A stretch of 64,000 nucleotides of DNA from Mycolicibacter heraklionensis (GTDB lineage: Bacteria; Actinomycetota; Actinomycetes; Mycobacteriales; Mycobacteriaceae), in contig LZME01000116.1 of assembly GCA_001673575.1 (NCBI GenBank), positions 44,087 to 108,086 of the forward strand, written 5' to 3'. Position numbers and translations under genes: made by a program. Below the pieces are notes generated by a model that had not been told where the DNA came from, did no database searches, and saw nothing but the letters and a program-made list of their open reading frames with translations. Each line of letters starts with the position of its first letter. Positions within the stretch are counted from its first letter, which is position 1. Shown in pieces: positions 1 through 7,847 of this stretch.

Positions 1-350
1 GACAAGCACTCCAGCCCGCCCAGGTTCGCAGCGACCGCCCGGGCGACGACGTCGTCCCAGACCGCGCCGGCTTCGGCGCGCAGCAGATTGCCGTCGATGG
101 TGACGTCGTCGTTGGCCAGCACGACGGCGGTCAGGTCCTCCAGGTCGTCGGCGATCAGCACGTTGGAGCCCCCGGCGAGCAGCAGCGGACGGTCGCCGGC
201 CGCGTCGAGTTCGCCCAGCGTTGCCACGATCTGCTCGGTATTGGCACACGTGATGACCCGTCGGGCGACCGGTCCCACCCGCAGGGTGGTCAAGGGCGCC
301 AGCGGCACCGCCTCAGCGACACGCGCGCCCGCGAACTCGGAACCCGCCAC
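1..350 (-). CDS. murB: UDP-N-acetylenolpyruvoylglucosamine reductase, N-terminal part (cut by window edge)
   Basis: MurB is a cytoplasmic FAD enzyme that reduces UDP-GlcNAc-enolpyruvate to UDP-MurNAc in peptidoglycan precursor synthesis. About 116 residues of the N-terminal FAD-binding domain are visible. They include the TTLRVGP segment, the flavin-binding GGSNVL motif, the [11 protein letters not shown] segment and the start of GGLECL, all matching mycobacterial MurB closely. The gene runs off the left edge, so the catalytic C-terminal part is not seen. A GTG at 350 is the first usable start after an in-frame stop at 375-377. It is divergent from the DUF2505 gene, with only 26 bases between starts. 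The identification is firm; the start is moderately sure. Confidence 0.93.
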   Translation of the reverse strand, partial: MAGSEFAGARVAEAVPLAPLTTLRVGPVARRVITCANTEQIVATLGELDAAGDRPLLLAGGSNVLIADDLEDLTAVVLANDDVTIDGNLLRAEAGAVWDDVVARAVAANLGGLECL

Positions 351-376
351 GGCCGGTAACGGTAGCGTGACCAGCT

Positions 377-898
377 ATGCCGCGTACATTCACGCTCTCC
401 GAGCACTACTCGGCAACCGTCGAGCAGGTGTATGCCGTCTTCGCCGACGAGCACTACTGGCGTGCCCGGCTGGCCGACTCCGGAGCCGACGTCGTCGCGT
501 TGGACTCGATGACCGTCAGCCCCGATGGCGGCGTCGACGTCGCCACCACGCAGGGCATTCACCGGGAGAAGTTGCCCGCGCTGGCGGCCCAGTTTCATCC
601 GGGCAATCTGGACGTGGCGCGGCACGAGACATGGCATCCGGTGCGCGACGGGCGGGCACGCGCCCGGGTGACCGGCAAGGTCGTCGGCGCACCGGCGAAG
701 CTGTCCGGCGATGCGATCCTGGCGCCGACGGCCGGCGGCTGTGAGCTGCGGCTGACCGCGACCGTGCAGGTCGACATCCCGCTGGTGGGCGGCAAGATCG
801 AGAGTTTCATCGGCGGGCAGTTGGCCGAGCTGATGACCACCGAGCAGCGGTTCACCTCGACGTGGCTGCGGCAGGGCGGCGCAACACCGACGGCATAG
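377..898 (+). CDS. DUF2505 family protein (Rv0481c-like)
   Basis: This 173-residue protein has no established biochemical function. The sequence looks like a single compact alpha/beta domain, with an N-terminal FTLSEHYSATVEQVYAVF segment and a late glycine-bearing VGGKIESFIGGQL segment. That resembles the SRPBCC/START-like layout to which DUF2505 is usually related. No signal peptide or membrane segment is visible, so it is probably cytoplasmic. Length and position between murB and the nitrilase gene match Rv0481c. Its stop codon (TAG, 896-898) sits inside the likely -10 hexamer of the next gene. Family assignment is confident; the role is unknown. Confidence 0.85.
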   Translation: MPRTFTLSEHYSATVEQVYAVFADEHYWRARLADSGADVVALDSMTVSPDGGVDVATTQGIHREKLPALAAQFHPGNLDVARHETWHPVRDGRARARVTGKVVGAPAKLSGDAILAPTAGGCELRLTATVQVDIPLVGGKIESFIGGQLAELMTTEQRFTSTWLRQGGATPTA

Positions 899-901
899 GC
901 T
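896..901 (+). promoter_or_regulatory. Putative -10 box for leaderless nitrilase mRNA
   Basis: TAGGCT lies 6 bases before the ATG at 908, the TAnnnT-N6/7-start layout seen at leaderless mycobacterial genes. There is no Shine-Dalgarno sequence in front of this ATG. The box overlaps the stop of the preceding gene. Inferred from spacing only. Confidence 0.4.
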
Positions 902-907
902 GGGCCC

Positions 908-1726
908 ATGCGGATTGCGTGTGCGCAGATACTCAGCGGCGCCGACCCGGCCGCGAATCTGCAACTGGTGACCGACTACACCCAACGGGCCGCCGACCAG
1001 GGGGCATCACTGGTGGTGTTCCCGGAAGCGACGATGTGTCGGTTTGGGGTGCCGCTGGGCCCGGTTGCCGAGCCGCTCGACGGGCCGTGGGCCACGCAGG
1101 TTCGCGAAATCGCCGCACGGGCTCAGATCACCGTGGTCGCCGGGATGTTCGCCCCGGCCGATGATGGCCGCGTCACCAACACGTTGTTGGCGGTCGGCCC
1201 CGGAACCGACACGCACTATCACAAGGTCCACCTCTACGACGCCTTCGGTTTCACCGAATCACGCACGGTGGCACCGGGATTCGAGCCGGTGGTGATCGAT
1301 ATCAACGGCGTCGGTGTCGGGTTGTCGACCTGTTATGACATCCGGTTCCCGGCGCTGTACACCGAACTGGCCGACCGCGGCGCACAGCTGATCGCGGTCT
1401 GCGCCTCGTGGGGCGCCGGCCCCGGGAAGCTGTCCCAGTGGGAGCTGTTGGCCCGGGCCCGGGCGCTGGATTCGACCAGCTACGTCGTGGCGGTAGGGCA
1501 GGCCGACCCAGGCGTTCCGGAGGATTCCTCGGGCGCGCCGACCGGGGTGGGCCACAGCATGATCGCCTCGCCATGGGGTGAGGTGATCGCCGCGGCCGGC
1601 GCATCGCCGCAGCTACTGGTCTGCGACATCGACCTCGGCGCGGTCTCGGCCGCCCGCCGGACGCTGGCTGTGTTGAGCAATCGTGCGACCTTCCTTCAGG
1701 TCGGTAAGGCAGAATCGCGCGGGTGA
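908..1726 (+). CDS. Carbon-nitrogen hydrolase (nitrilase superfamily amidase, Rv0480c-like)
   Basis: This 272-residue enzyme of the nitrilase superfamily hydrolyses a non-peptide C-N bond. The nearest described group is the Nit1/deaminated-glutathione amidase branch, but the substrate is not proven. The catalytic triad is visible: Glu40 in VVFPEATMC, Lys106 in HYHKVHLYDAFGF and Cys142 in LSTCYDIRFP. There is no signal peptide, so it is cytoplasmic. The GTGA at its end gives a 4-base overlap with the next gene, suggesting translational coupling. Full length for the family and syntenic with Rv0480c. Family assignment is firm; substrate is inference. Confidence 0.92.
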   Translation: MRIACAQILSGADPAANLQLVTDYTQRAADQGASLVVFPEATMCRFGVPLGPVAEPLDGPWATQVREIAARAQITVVAGMFAPADDGRVTNTLLAVGPGTDTHYHKVHLYDAFGFTESRTVAPGFEPVVIDINGVGVGLSTCYDIRFPALYTELADRGAQLIAVCASWGAGPGKLSQWELLARARALDSTSYVVAVGQADPGVPEDSSGAPTGVGHSMIASPWGEVIAAAGASPQLLVCDIDLGAVSAARRTLAVLSNRATFLQVGKAESRG

Positions 1727-2787
1727 GCAATCCGCCCGGACCTCCCCACGGCGAGTCACCCTGGGCTCGCCCCGCCGACAAACCCGAAACGCAAGACGGC
1801 GCTACGCCGTCTCGTCCACCGGAGCCGTCCGCGTCGCCCACCCAGCAGATGCCGGCTGGCGGTCGTGAAGAGCCCACCACCCGAATCCCCGCGGCGCCCG
1901 CACAGCCCCCCATGCCGCCGCAGGCCCCGCCGCCCTCGCAGGCCGCCGTGCCGCCGCCCACGAACCCGGTGCCGCAGCCGCCCCCCGCGCCCGCCGGCGA
2001 GGCGCCTACCACCGTGATCGAAGCCCCGGCGGCCCCGTCACGGTCGGCTTCGGTGCTGCGTGACCCGCTGGCCCTGGTCCTGATCCTGGTCACGGTGATC
2101 GCGTTGGCGCTGGCCGGGGTGATCGGCGCCGAACTGATCGCCCGCCGTATCGGTGACAGCAAGGTGGCCAAGGCAACCGAGTGCGTGGTGAACGACAAGG
2201 CCAGCGCCTCGTTCGGGGTGACGCCGCCGTTTCTGTGGCAGCACATCACCGGCAACTACACCAACATCTCCATCCACACTGCGGGCAACCAGGTCAAAGA
2301 CGCCAAGCAGATGACCGCCGACCTGAGCATCTCCGATGTCGATCTGCACGGCACCGGCGACTCGCGGGGCACCATCGGTTCCCTGCAGGCGACGCTGACC
2401 TGGCCGTCCGCCGGAATCAAAGAGACCGTGCAGAACATGGTGCCGATCCTGGGCAACCTGGTCTCCGACCTCAAGACCAATGCACAAGACGGCACCGTCG
2501 AGCTGCGCGGTGCGTTTGGTCTGGCCACCGTCGTGGTCAAGCCCGAAGTCGTCAACGGCGGCCTGTCCCTGCAGGTGCAGAAGCTGACCGGCCTGGGCGC
2601 CCTGACCCTGCCGCGAGAGTCGCTGCAGCCCGAGTTGGACCGGTTCGCCTCGGAGCTGACCAAGCGTTATCCGCTCGGTCTGCGCGCCGACAGCATCGAG
2701 GTCACCGAGACCGGTGTGGTGGCGCGGTTCTCCACCCGTAACGCCTCCATTCCGCGGACGGATGACCCCTGCTTCGCTCATCTGTAA
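1723..2787 (+). CDS. DUF2993 (LmeA-type) membrane protein with proline-rich N terminus
   Basis: This 354-residue protein has three parts. Residues 1 to about 105 are a low-complexity, Pro/Ala-rich cytoplasmic region. Residues about 113-135 form one membrane segment (LALVLILVTVIALALAGVIG). The rest is a periplasmic DUF2993 domain beginning near TECVVNDKASASFG. The best known member of that family, LmeA, acts in mycobacterial lipoglycan metabolism, but that role cannot be transferred automatically. The GTG start at 1723 overlaps the nitrilase stop. Equivalent to Rv0479c. A shorter paralogue follows 9 bases downstream, so the two probably form one transcript. Confidence 0.85.
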   Translation: MSNPPGPPHGESPWARPADKPETQDGATPSRPPEPSASPTQQMPAGGREEPTTRIPAAPAQPPMPPQAPPPSQAAVPPPTNPVPQPPPAPAGEAPTTVIEAPAAPSRSASVLRDPLALVLILVTVIALALAGVIGAELIARRIGDSKVAKATECVVNDKASASFGVTPPFLWQHITGNYTNISIHTAGNQVKDAKQMTADLSISDVDLHGTGDSRGTIGSLQATLTWPSAGIKETVQNMVPILGNLVSDLKTNAQDGTVELRGAFGLATVVVKPEVVNGGLSLQVQKLTGLGALTLPRESLQPELDRFASELTKRYPLGLRADSIEVTETGVVARFSTRNASIPRTDDPCFAHL

Positions 2788-2796
2788 CCTTGCACA

Positions 2797-3561
2797 ATGA
2801 GCGCACCCGGACCCACACATCGGTTTTCCGGCCTGCCGGCGATCATGCTGGCCTTGACCGCGGTGCTCGCAATAGCACTGGTCGGGATGCTCGGCGGTGA
2901 GCTTTACGCCCGCCACCGGGCGAACAGCCTGGTCGCCGAAGCCGTCCAATGCGAGGCGCAGGACAGCGCCACCGTGTCCTTCGGGACCACGCCCCCGGTG
3001 CTGGCGCAGTACTTCAACGGCGAGTACTCCCACATCTCGGTCAAGACCGCGGGCAACCAGATCCGGCAGGCCAAGGGCATGCAGCTCGATCTGGACATCC
3101 GCAACGTGCGGCTGAACAAGGGTGCTTCGGACTCCAAGGGCACCATCGGGTCCTTGGATGGAACCATCACCTGGCCCGCGGACGGCATCAAGCAGTCGAT
3201 TCAGGAAGTGGTGCCGGTGATCGGCAGCATCGTCACCGGAAAGGTCACCACCGACCCGGGCGCCGGCACCGTGGAGCTCAAGGGCCTGCTCAACAAGGCC
3301 GTCGTCAAGCCGCAGATCGTGAACAACGGGCTGCAGCTTCAGGTGGTCGACCTCGAGGCGCTGGGCCACGATCTGGACACCGACACCGTGCAGCGTAACC
3401 TCAACGACCTGACCGGGAAGGTGACAGGAGACCTTCCGCTGGGAATCCACATCGACAGCTCGCAAGTCACCGATTCCGGTGTGGTGGTCAAGTTTTCGAC
3501 GCGCGACGCCGCCATTCCGTCTTCGTCGTCTTCGTCGAACGGGTGCTTCGACTCGCTGTAG
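2797..3561 (+). CDS. DUF2993 (LmeA-type) membrane protein, second tandem copy
   Basis: This 254-residue paralogue of the preceding gene lacks the long proline-rich tail. A short N-terminus leads into a membrane segment at about residues 13-35 (IMLALTAVLAIALVGMLGGELYA), then a periplasmic DUF2993 domain. Shared landmarks with the upstream gene include SFGxTPPxLxQxxxGxYxxISxxTAGNQ, SKGTIGSL and the closing VxxFSTRxASIP region, so this is a tandem duplication. The C-terminus ends in a serine run before a lone Cys (NGCFDSL); the upstream copy also ends with a Cys near its terminus. Function is unassigned. ATG start at 2797. Confidence 0.83.
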   Translation: MSAPGPTHRFSGLPAIMLALTAVLAIALVGMLGGELYARHRANSLVAEAVQCEAQDSATVSFGTTPPVLAQYFNGEYSHISVKTAGNQIRQAKGMQLDLDIRNVRLNKGASDSKGTIGSLDGTITWPADGIKQSIQEVVPVIGSIVTGKVTTDPGAGTVELKGLLNKAVVKPQIVNNGLQLQVVDLEALGHDLDTDTVQRNLNDLTGKVTGDLPLGIHIDSSQVTDSGVVVKFSTRDAAIPSSSSSSNGCFDSL

Positions 3562-3564
3562 GCG

Positions 3565-4059
3565 TCAGCTTCGGGTGAGCCGGAAATATCCGTAGAGCTG
3601 AGCGTCGGGGTCCGGACCGCGGTTGAACCCCGCGACCAGGATCAGGTCGTTGTTGAACCAACGCCGAAGCCCGCTGCCGCGTCCGTACACGCTGTATTCG
3701 ATGGCGAAGTCGCTCGAGAAACCGTCCGCCGTCAGCCCATAGCCGGACGGGGCGAGGCACGGCCCGACGAAGTGCCGCAATGCATCCCAGACCAGCGGTG
3801 CCCCGGAAGCGAGAAACCGTTCGTCAGCGACGCGGTAGCCGGGCTGTATGCCGTCGGCGAACTCCCGCAACCGCTTCTCGGCACCGGCGTGATCGGGCAC
3901 CGATGTGACGGGGATGTCGGTGCTCTGGGCGTACACCCGAATGTCCCCCAGCGCGGGCGGCGCAGCGCTTCGGTACTGCCAGAAGCCGTATCCGGCAAGG
4001 ACTATGACGACTCCCACGAGAACCGCTGCGCTTATCACCATCGCCCTGTTTGCCTTCAT
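3565..4059 (-). CDS. Single-pass membrane protein, putative partner of the calpain-type protease
   Basis: I do not recognise this 164-residue protein as a named family. It begins MKANRAMVISAAV, has one membrane segment (about residues 7-28) and then an exported domain of roughly 135 residues. Only one Cys is present, in VGPCLAPSGYG. The ATG at 4059 overlaps the TGA of the upstream protease gene by 3 bases (ATGA), so the two are almost certainly co-transcribed and translationally coupled. A longer reading from 4197 is rejected because it would run through the protease C-terminus. An immunity, anchoring or inhibitor role is only inference from the coupling. Confidence 0.7.
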   Translation of the reverse strand: MKANRAMVISAAVLVGVVIVLAGYGFWQYRSAAPPALGDIRVYAQSTDIPVTSVPDHAGAEKRLREFADGIQPGYRVADERFLASGAPLVWDALRHFVGPCLAPSGYGLTADGFSSDFAIEYSVYGRGSGLRRWFNNDLILVAGFNRGPDPDAQLYGYFRLTRS

Positions 4060-5258
4060 CCGAGTGAACCGATGTTGACGCACGACATCGGGTGCGTGCC
4101 GAGCGGGCCGGGCAGCCCGGAGCCGATAAGGTCGCCGAGCCGAACGGTGACCAACGCCTCGGGGGTGTCGATCGGCGTGCCGGCATTGGTTTCCCACGGA
4201 TTCCGCAGGGTCACCACGGCATCGCTGCCGGTGCCGCTGATGCCTTCGACCACATACACGTGGCTTTGCGTCAACGGTGTTCCCTGCGGTGTCGTCGAGA
4301 TCGTCACCGGCTGATGATCGGCCAGGGCGCCGGAAATCGCTTGGTCGATATGCTGATTGGTGAACCAGACGCTCTCCGGGTTGATCACGGTGCCGCGGTT
4401 GCCGGTCAGCGCCTCCATCGCATCCTTGGCGTAGCCGCCCTGCCCGATCCCCACGTCATTGCCGAGGGCATCGGCCAGATCCCGTCCCGGATATTTGAGT
4501 TTCGCGTATGCCGACTCCAACACCGCCGGCCACAGCGCCGCATCCGGCCGGCCGTTGTCGAGCCAACTTGCACCGTTGTGTCTGATGTCGGTGCCGATGT
4601 CGGCCTGCGTGACATCGATGTGCTTCCACTCATGGCCGTCCCAGAGGGTGACACCGAAAGTCCCGGTCTGGTCGTCGAAATGAATGCGGTCTTTGATCCA
4701 TTGCGGGTTGGCGTTGGCGATGGCACCCATGGTGGCAACCAGATAACAGTCACCGACGCTGTCCTGTTTCACGTCCGCGGCGGTCGGGTCATGGGGGTAG
4801 AGATCTTTATCGGTCCACCGGCGTTCGTCGCCGAGGGTGTCGATCGGAGGAGCCAACGGCACACCGTCGCCCGTCGGATACCGCAGCGCCCGCAGCAGCC
4901 CCGTTCTGCTCGTGCTGTCCGCGGAGACCTCGTCTACCACCAGGTGGATCTCTCTGGCCTTGGTGGCGAGGAATGCCTGGAACTGCCGAGCGCCCGCCGG
5001 GGTGTCGAGGCCCCGTACGCCGTGGCGGGCAACGACGTCACTGATCTCGACCTCAATGGCGTCCAGGCGCCGACGCCCCCACACCGCCTTTCGGCACGCC
5101 CCACGCAGCGCCTCGACGAAAACGCGATCCACCTCGACAGCCGTCGCCAGGCGTTGCGCCAAATCCTGCTCGCGCGCACGCGCGGCATCGGCGAATGCAC
5201 CACGTACATCGGGCATAGCCGCAAAGGCTATCGGCGGTCTGCAGACTTGGGTAGTCAC
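4056..5258 (-). CDS. Calpain-type (C2) cysteine protease with mycobacterial helical N-terminal domain
   Basis: This is a predicted papain-fold protease of the calpain family, 400 residues from a GTG at 5258; an ATG at 5216 (residue 15) is also possible, and neither has a good Shine-Dalgarno. Residues 15 to about 125 are helical, rich in Ala/Arg/Asp, with RRLDAIEVEI and LDTPAGARQFQAFLATKAREI. They resemble the N-terminal domain I recall from mycobacterial DUF4226 proteins (moderate certainty). Residues about 150-395 are the protease domain: oxyanion Gln165, catalytic Cys171 in VGDCYL, the calpain landmark LWPAVLESAYAKLKYPG, His333 in QSHVYVVEG and Asn353-Pro-Trp355 in LRNPW. The full triad is present. 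No classical signal peptide. It starts 9 bases after deoC and overlaps the small membrane-protein gene. Confidence 0.85.
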   Translation of the reverse strand: MTTQVCRPPIAFAAMPDVRGAFADAARAREQDLAQRLATAVEVDRVFVEALRGACRKAVWGRRRLDAIEVEISDVVARHGVRGLDTPAGARQFQAFLATKAREIHLVVDEVSADSTSRTGLLRALRYPTGDGVPLAPPIDTLGDERRWTDKDLYPHDPTAADVKQDSVGDCYLVATMGAIANANPQWIKDRIHFDDQTGTFGVTLWDGHEWKHIDVTQADIGTDIRHNGASWLDNGRPDAALWPAVLESAYAKLKYPGRDLADALGNDVGIGQGGYAKDAMEALTGNRGTVINPESVWFTNQHIDQAISGALADHQPVTISTTPQGTPLTQSHVYVVEGISGTGSDAVVTLRNPWETNAGTPIDTPEALVTVRLGDLIGSGLPGPLGTHPMSCVNIGSLG

Positions 5259-5267
5259 CCAGCCGGG

Positions 5268-5951
5268 CTACACCAGTCCGTCGAGCACCGCCCGAGTGCC
5301 GGACAGCCCCAGCCGAGTCGCCCCGGCCGCGATCATGGCCAGCGCATCGTCGGCACTGCGGATACCGCCGCTGGCCTTGACCCCTAACCGGCCATCGACC
5401 GTGTCGGCCATCAGTGCCACCGCGTGCACGCTCGCCCCGCCGGACGGATGAAATCCGGTGGAGGTCTTCACGAAATCCGCGCCGGCGTCTTCGGCGACCC
5501 GGCAGGCGGCGACCAGGGCGGCGTCGCCGGCGAACTCCAGCAGCGCGGCGGATTCCACGATCACCTTGAGCACCGCCCGGGGCAGCGCGGCGCGCACGGC
5601 GGCGATGTCGGCGCTCACCGCGGCCAAATCACCTGCCAGTGCCGCGCCGACGTCGATGACCATGTCGATCTCGGCCGCCCCATCGGCTGCGGCCAGTGCG
5701 GCCTCCTGGGCTTTGACCACCGACCGATGCTTGCCGGATGGGAAGCCCGCGACCGCGGCGATCGGGACGCCGGAGGGGTTGGCCCCAGCCGCGATAGCCA
5801 CCATTGACGGCGATACGCACACCGCGGCCACACCGAGTTCGGCGGCTTCGGCGACGACGGCGACCACCTGCTCGGCGGTGGCTTCGGGTTTGAGCAGGGT
5901 GTGGTCGACCAGTTTGGCCACCTGGTCGCGGCCCCATCGGGTGGTGGGCAT
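5268..5951 (-). CDS. deoC: Deoxyribose-phosphate aldolase
   Basis: DeoC reversibly splits 2-deoxyribose-5-phosphate into glyceraldehyde-3-phosphate and acetaldehyde, in cytoplasmic deoxynucleoside catabolism. The 227-residue protein is a class I aldolase. The Schiff-base lysine is Lys162 in VKTSTGFHP, with Lys192 in VKASGGIR and Asp97 in EIDMVIDVG completing the catalytic set; the opening [12 protein letters not shown] is typical. The ATG at 5951 is chosen because it forms an ATGA overlap with the upstream stop and matches homologue starts, whereas the open frame runs back to 6026. It corresponds to Rv0478, within the hbhA-deoC gene string. Confidence 0.96.
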   Translation of the reverse strand: MPTTRWGRDQVAKLVDHTLLKPEATAEQVVAVVAEAAELGVAAVCVSPSMVAIAAGANPSGVPIAAVAGFPSGKHRSVVKAQEAALAAADGAAEIDMVIDVGAALAGDLAAVSADIAAVRAALPRAVLKVIVESAALLEFAGDAALVAACRVAEDAGADFVKTSTGFHPSGGASVHAVALMADTVDGRLGVKASGGIRSADDALAMIAAGATRLGLSGTRAVLDGLV

Positions 5952-6358
5952 CAGAAAGCCTCCTCGGCGGCACCAGGATTGCATCCGGATTCGAGCATGG
6001 TCACGCCGTCGACGACGGGGCGCCACGGCTCAAGGTTCCAGCTGGTCTTGCCGGGTCGGGCGAACTCGGCGTAGCTCCAGTGGCAGAGGAATTGGTCGCG
6101 CATGCCGGGAGTATCGGCGTCGGGGGCGCTGGCAAGCACCTCCCGCCAAGCCTGTTCGCCCGCACCGTCGGCGTCGAGCCGCAGTGCCGCCGCCCGCGCA
6201 GCGGGGGTTGGGTACACCCGCAGACTCGACCGGCCGTCGTAACTGACCCACTCGATGTGGTCGACATAGCCGAACAACCCGGTGTCAGCGGTGGCCGGCG
6301 CCGCACCCAACACCGCGGCCGTGGCACCGGAGGCCGCAAGGACGAACGCACGCAGCAT
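5951..6358 (-). CDS. Secreted DUF2599-type protein (Rv0477-like)
   Basis: This protein is about 135 residues with a clear Sec signal peptide: [24 protein letters not shown] followed by a probable cleavage before DTGLFG. The mature part carries two cysteines, in [12 protein letters not shown] and MLESGCNPG, likely to form one disulfide outside the cell. The WNLEPWRP segment and cysteine pattern agree with the DUF2599 family to which Rv0477 belongs. Function is unknown. The ATG at 6358 lies 4 bases after the upstream stop; an alternative TTG at 6388 would remove the clean signal peptide and is less likely. Its stop overlaps deoC. Confidence 0.85.
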   Translation of the reverse strand: MLRAFVLAASGATAAVLGAAPATADTGLFGYVDHIEWVSYDGRSSLRVYPTPAARAAALRLDADGAGEQAWREVLASAPDADTPGMRDQFLCHWSYAEFARPGKTSWNLEPWRPVVDGVTMLESGCNPGAAEEAF

Positions 6359-6362
6359 GGGG

Positions 6363-6644
6363 CTAGTGGGACTTGCCTTGGACCTCAAGGAGTCGGGGCC
6401 GCACGTCCACCAGGTAGACCCCGGCCGCGCAGGCCGCGATCGCCATCCCCATCACCTGCAACACCAAAGCCAACAGCCCGCACACCCCGAGGATCACCAG
6501 CCAGACCGGCTTGGTGAGCTTGTCGGCGGCGGTGTAGGCGTCGGCGCGCTGCATCGCCGCGTGGACGAAGGCGTACACCGACGTCGCGAAGACGGCGATC
6601 TGCAAAACGCCAAGGACGGTACCTACCAGGTTCGCAGCGATCAC
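6363..6644 (-). CDS. DUF2516 family small membrane protein (Rv0476-like)
   Basis: This 93-residue protein has two clear hydrophobic segments: residues about 5-30 ([23 protein letters not shown]) and about 47-78 ([29 protein letters not shown]). A polar stretch between them contains [12 protein letters not shown], and a short basic tail follows. It matches the DUF2516 family found next to hbhA throughout mycobacteria. No enzymatic residues stand out and the role is unknown. It lies 44 bases downstream of hbhA on the same strand and 4 bases before the secreted-protein gene, so it belongs to the same transcription unit. Confidence 0.85.
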   Translation of the reverse strand: MIAANLVGTVLGVLQIAVFATSVYAFVHAAMQRADAYTAADKLTKPVWLVILGVCGLLALVLQVMGMAIAACAAGVYLVDVRPRLLEVQGKSH

Positions 6645-6688
6645 GCTGCAAGCCTAGGCGGGCACCGTCCCGGGCGTCGAACTGCGAC

Positions 6689-7306
6689 TTACTTCTGGGT
6701 GACCTTCTTGGCCGGAGCCTTCTTGGCGGCCGGGGCCTTCTTCGCCGGAGCCTTCTTGGCAGCCGGGGCGGCCTTCTTGGCAGCCGGAGCCTTCTTGGCG
6801 GGAGCCGGCGCGGGCTCGTCCTTCTTCGGCAGCTCGATGCCGACCAGCTTGGCGGCGCGCTCGCCGACCTCACGGGTCTGCGACGCGACGTTGCCCAGCA
6901 CCTCCTGGGTCAGCTCGACGGCCTGGTCGACGTAGCCCTCCACCTGCGCCGAGGCGTCGTCGAGACCGGACTGGTTGCGCAGCCGCACCAGGGCAGCCTC
7001 ACCGCGCGCCACCAGGTCGTTGTACCGGTCGCTGGCAGCCTCCACGTAGCCCTCGGCAGCCTTGCGCAGCTCCTCGGCGGTGAAGCGCTCCCGCAGCTCA
7101 GCGAGCTGCTCGGGCAGTTCCTCCTGCAGCTTGGTCAGGCGAGCGCGGCTCTCCTCAACGCGGGTGCTGGCGTCCTCGCGGGCTTCGCCGGCGCGATCGC
7201 GCAGGTTGGCGACGAGGTCGTTCACGGTGGCCAGCGCCAGGTCGGCGGCGCCAAGCGCGGCGAGCAGCGGGGCCTTCAGTTCATCGATGGTCGGGTTCTC
7301 GGCCAT
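6689..7306 (-). CDS. hbhA: Heparin-binding hemagglutinin adhesin
   Basis: HbhA is a mycobacterial surface protein that binds heparan-sulphate proteoglycans on epithelial cells and is also linked to lipid inclusion and septum-associated roles. The 205-residue protein starts [22 protein letters not shown] and has a long charged coiled coil to about residue 115. It then has a short linker and a Lys/Ala/Pro-rich tail from about residue 160, built from imperfect AAKKAPAKK-type repeats. That tail is the heparin-binding region and is normally lysine-methylated. There is no signal peptide, as usual for HbhA. GAAAGGAA lies a suitable distance before the ATG. The repeat number differs between strains and species. 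Confidence 0.97.
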   Translation of the reverse strand: MAENPTIDELKAPLLAALGAADLALATVNDLVANLRDRAGEAREDASTRVEESRARLTKLQEELPEQLAELRERFTAEELRKAAEGYVEAASDRYNDLVARGEAALVRLRNQSGLDDASAQVEGYVDQAVELTQEVLGNVASQTREVGERAAKLVGIELPKKDEPAPAPAKKAPAAKKAAPAAKKAPAKKAPAAKKAPAKKVTQK

Positions 7307-7367
7307 GTCGGGTTCCTTTCGGGTTGAAATCGTGCGTAGGTAATTCGGTCAGGAGAACGACAGAGGA

Positions 7368-7760
7368 TCAGTCAGGTGGCGTCTCCTCACCGTCGGCTTC
7401 GTTCTGCTGGACGAAGGAGGTGTAGATGTCGAGCAGAACCTGCTTCTGCCGTTCCGTGATCGCCGCGTCGGCAATGACGGCGTCACGGACCTCGCTCTTC
7501 TCGCTCGGCTCCAAAATTCCCGCCCGGACGTAGAGCACCTCGGCGGAAACCCTGAGGGCCTTGGCGATCTGGTTGAGGACGTCAGCGGAAGGCTTACGCA
7601 GTCCACGCTCAATCTGGCTCAGATACGGGTTGCTGACGCCGGCCTTGTCGGCCAGCTGACGCATGGACACCTGCGCGGCTTCGCGCTGGGACCGGATGAA
7701 GCTACCGATATCCGCCGCTGCCGTGGAGACCACCGCGGCGAGCTTGTCATCCTGCGACAC
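7368..7760 (-). CDS. XRE-family transcriptional regulator (Rv0474-like)
   Basis: This is a 130-residue cytoplasmic DNA-binding protein. The helix-turn-helix lies at about residues 31-52 (SMRQLADKAGVSNPYLSQIERG), followed by a helical C-terminal part ending in an acidic tail. The GTG at 7760 is preferred because AAAGGGG lies about 7 bases upstream; a longer frame opens at 7796. From recalled literature, M. tuberculosis Rv0474 is a copper-responsive regulator that affects rpoB expression; transfer here is inference. It precedes hbhA, with 61 bases between genes. A palindrome at 7827-7838 in its upstream region may be its own operator. Confidence 0.88.
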   Translation of the reverse strand: MSQDDKLAAVVSTAAADIGSFIRSQREAAQVSMRQLADKAGVSNPYLSQIERGLRKPSADVLNQIAKALRVSAEVLYVRAGILEPSEKSEVRDAVIADAAITERQKQVLLDIYTSFVQQNEADGEETPPD

Positions 7761-7826
7761 CGGTGACCCCTTTCGTGGACTGGCAATTGCTGACACGTGC
7801 CACGATACGGCCCAGTGCTAACTTTT

Positions 7827-7838
7827 GCAAGCACTTGC
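7827..7838. promoter_or_regulatory. Palindrome upstream of the XRE regulator gene
   Basis: GCAAGCACTTGC is an inverted repeat with 5-base arms and a 2-base centre. It lies about 67 bases upstream of the GTG at 7760, next to TTGCAAAAGTTAGCA on the minus strand. The position fits an operator or promoter element for the XRE gene and hbhA. No binding protein can be assigned from the sequence. Confidence 0.35.
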
Positions 7839-7847
7839 TAGCGCAGG

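Noticed and set aside
2038-3465. A 475-codon open frame on the minus strand over the DUF2993 pair
   Set aside because: Shadow frame; the same protein-like pattern appears twice because the two DUF2993 genes are paralogous.
6719-6830. Lys/Ala-rich repetitive DNA in the hbhA tail, considered as a tandem-repeat array or CRISPR
   Set aside because: It is the coding heparin-binding tail of HbhA; units are imperfect, short and in frame.
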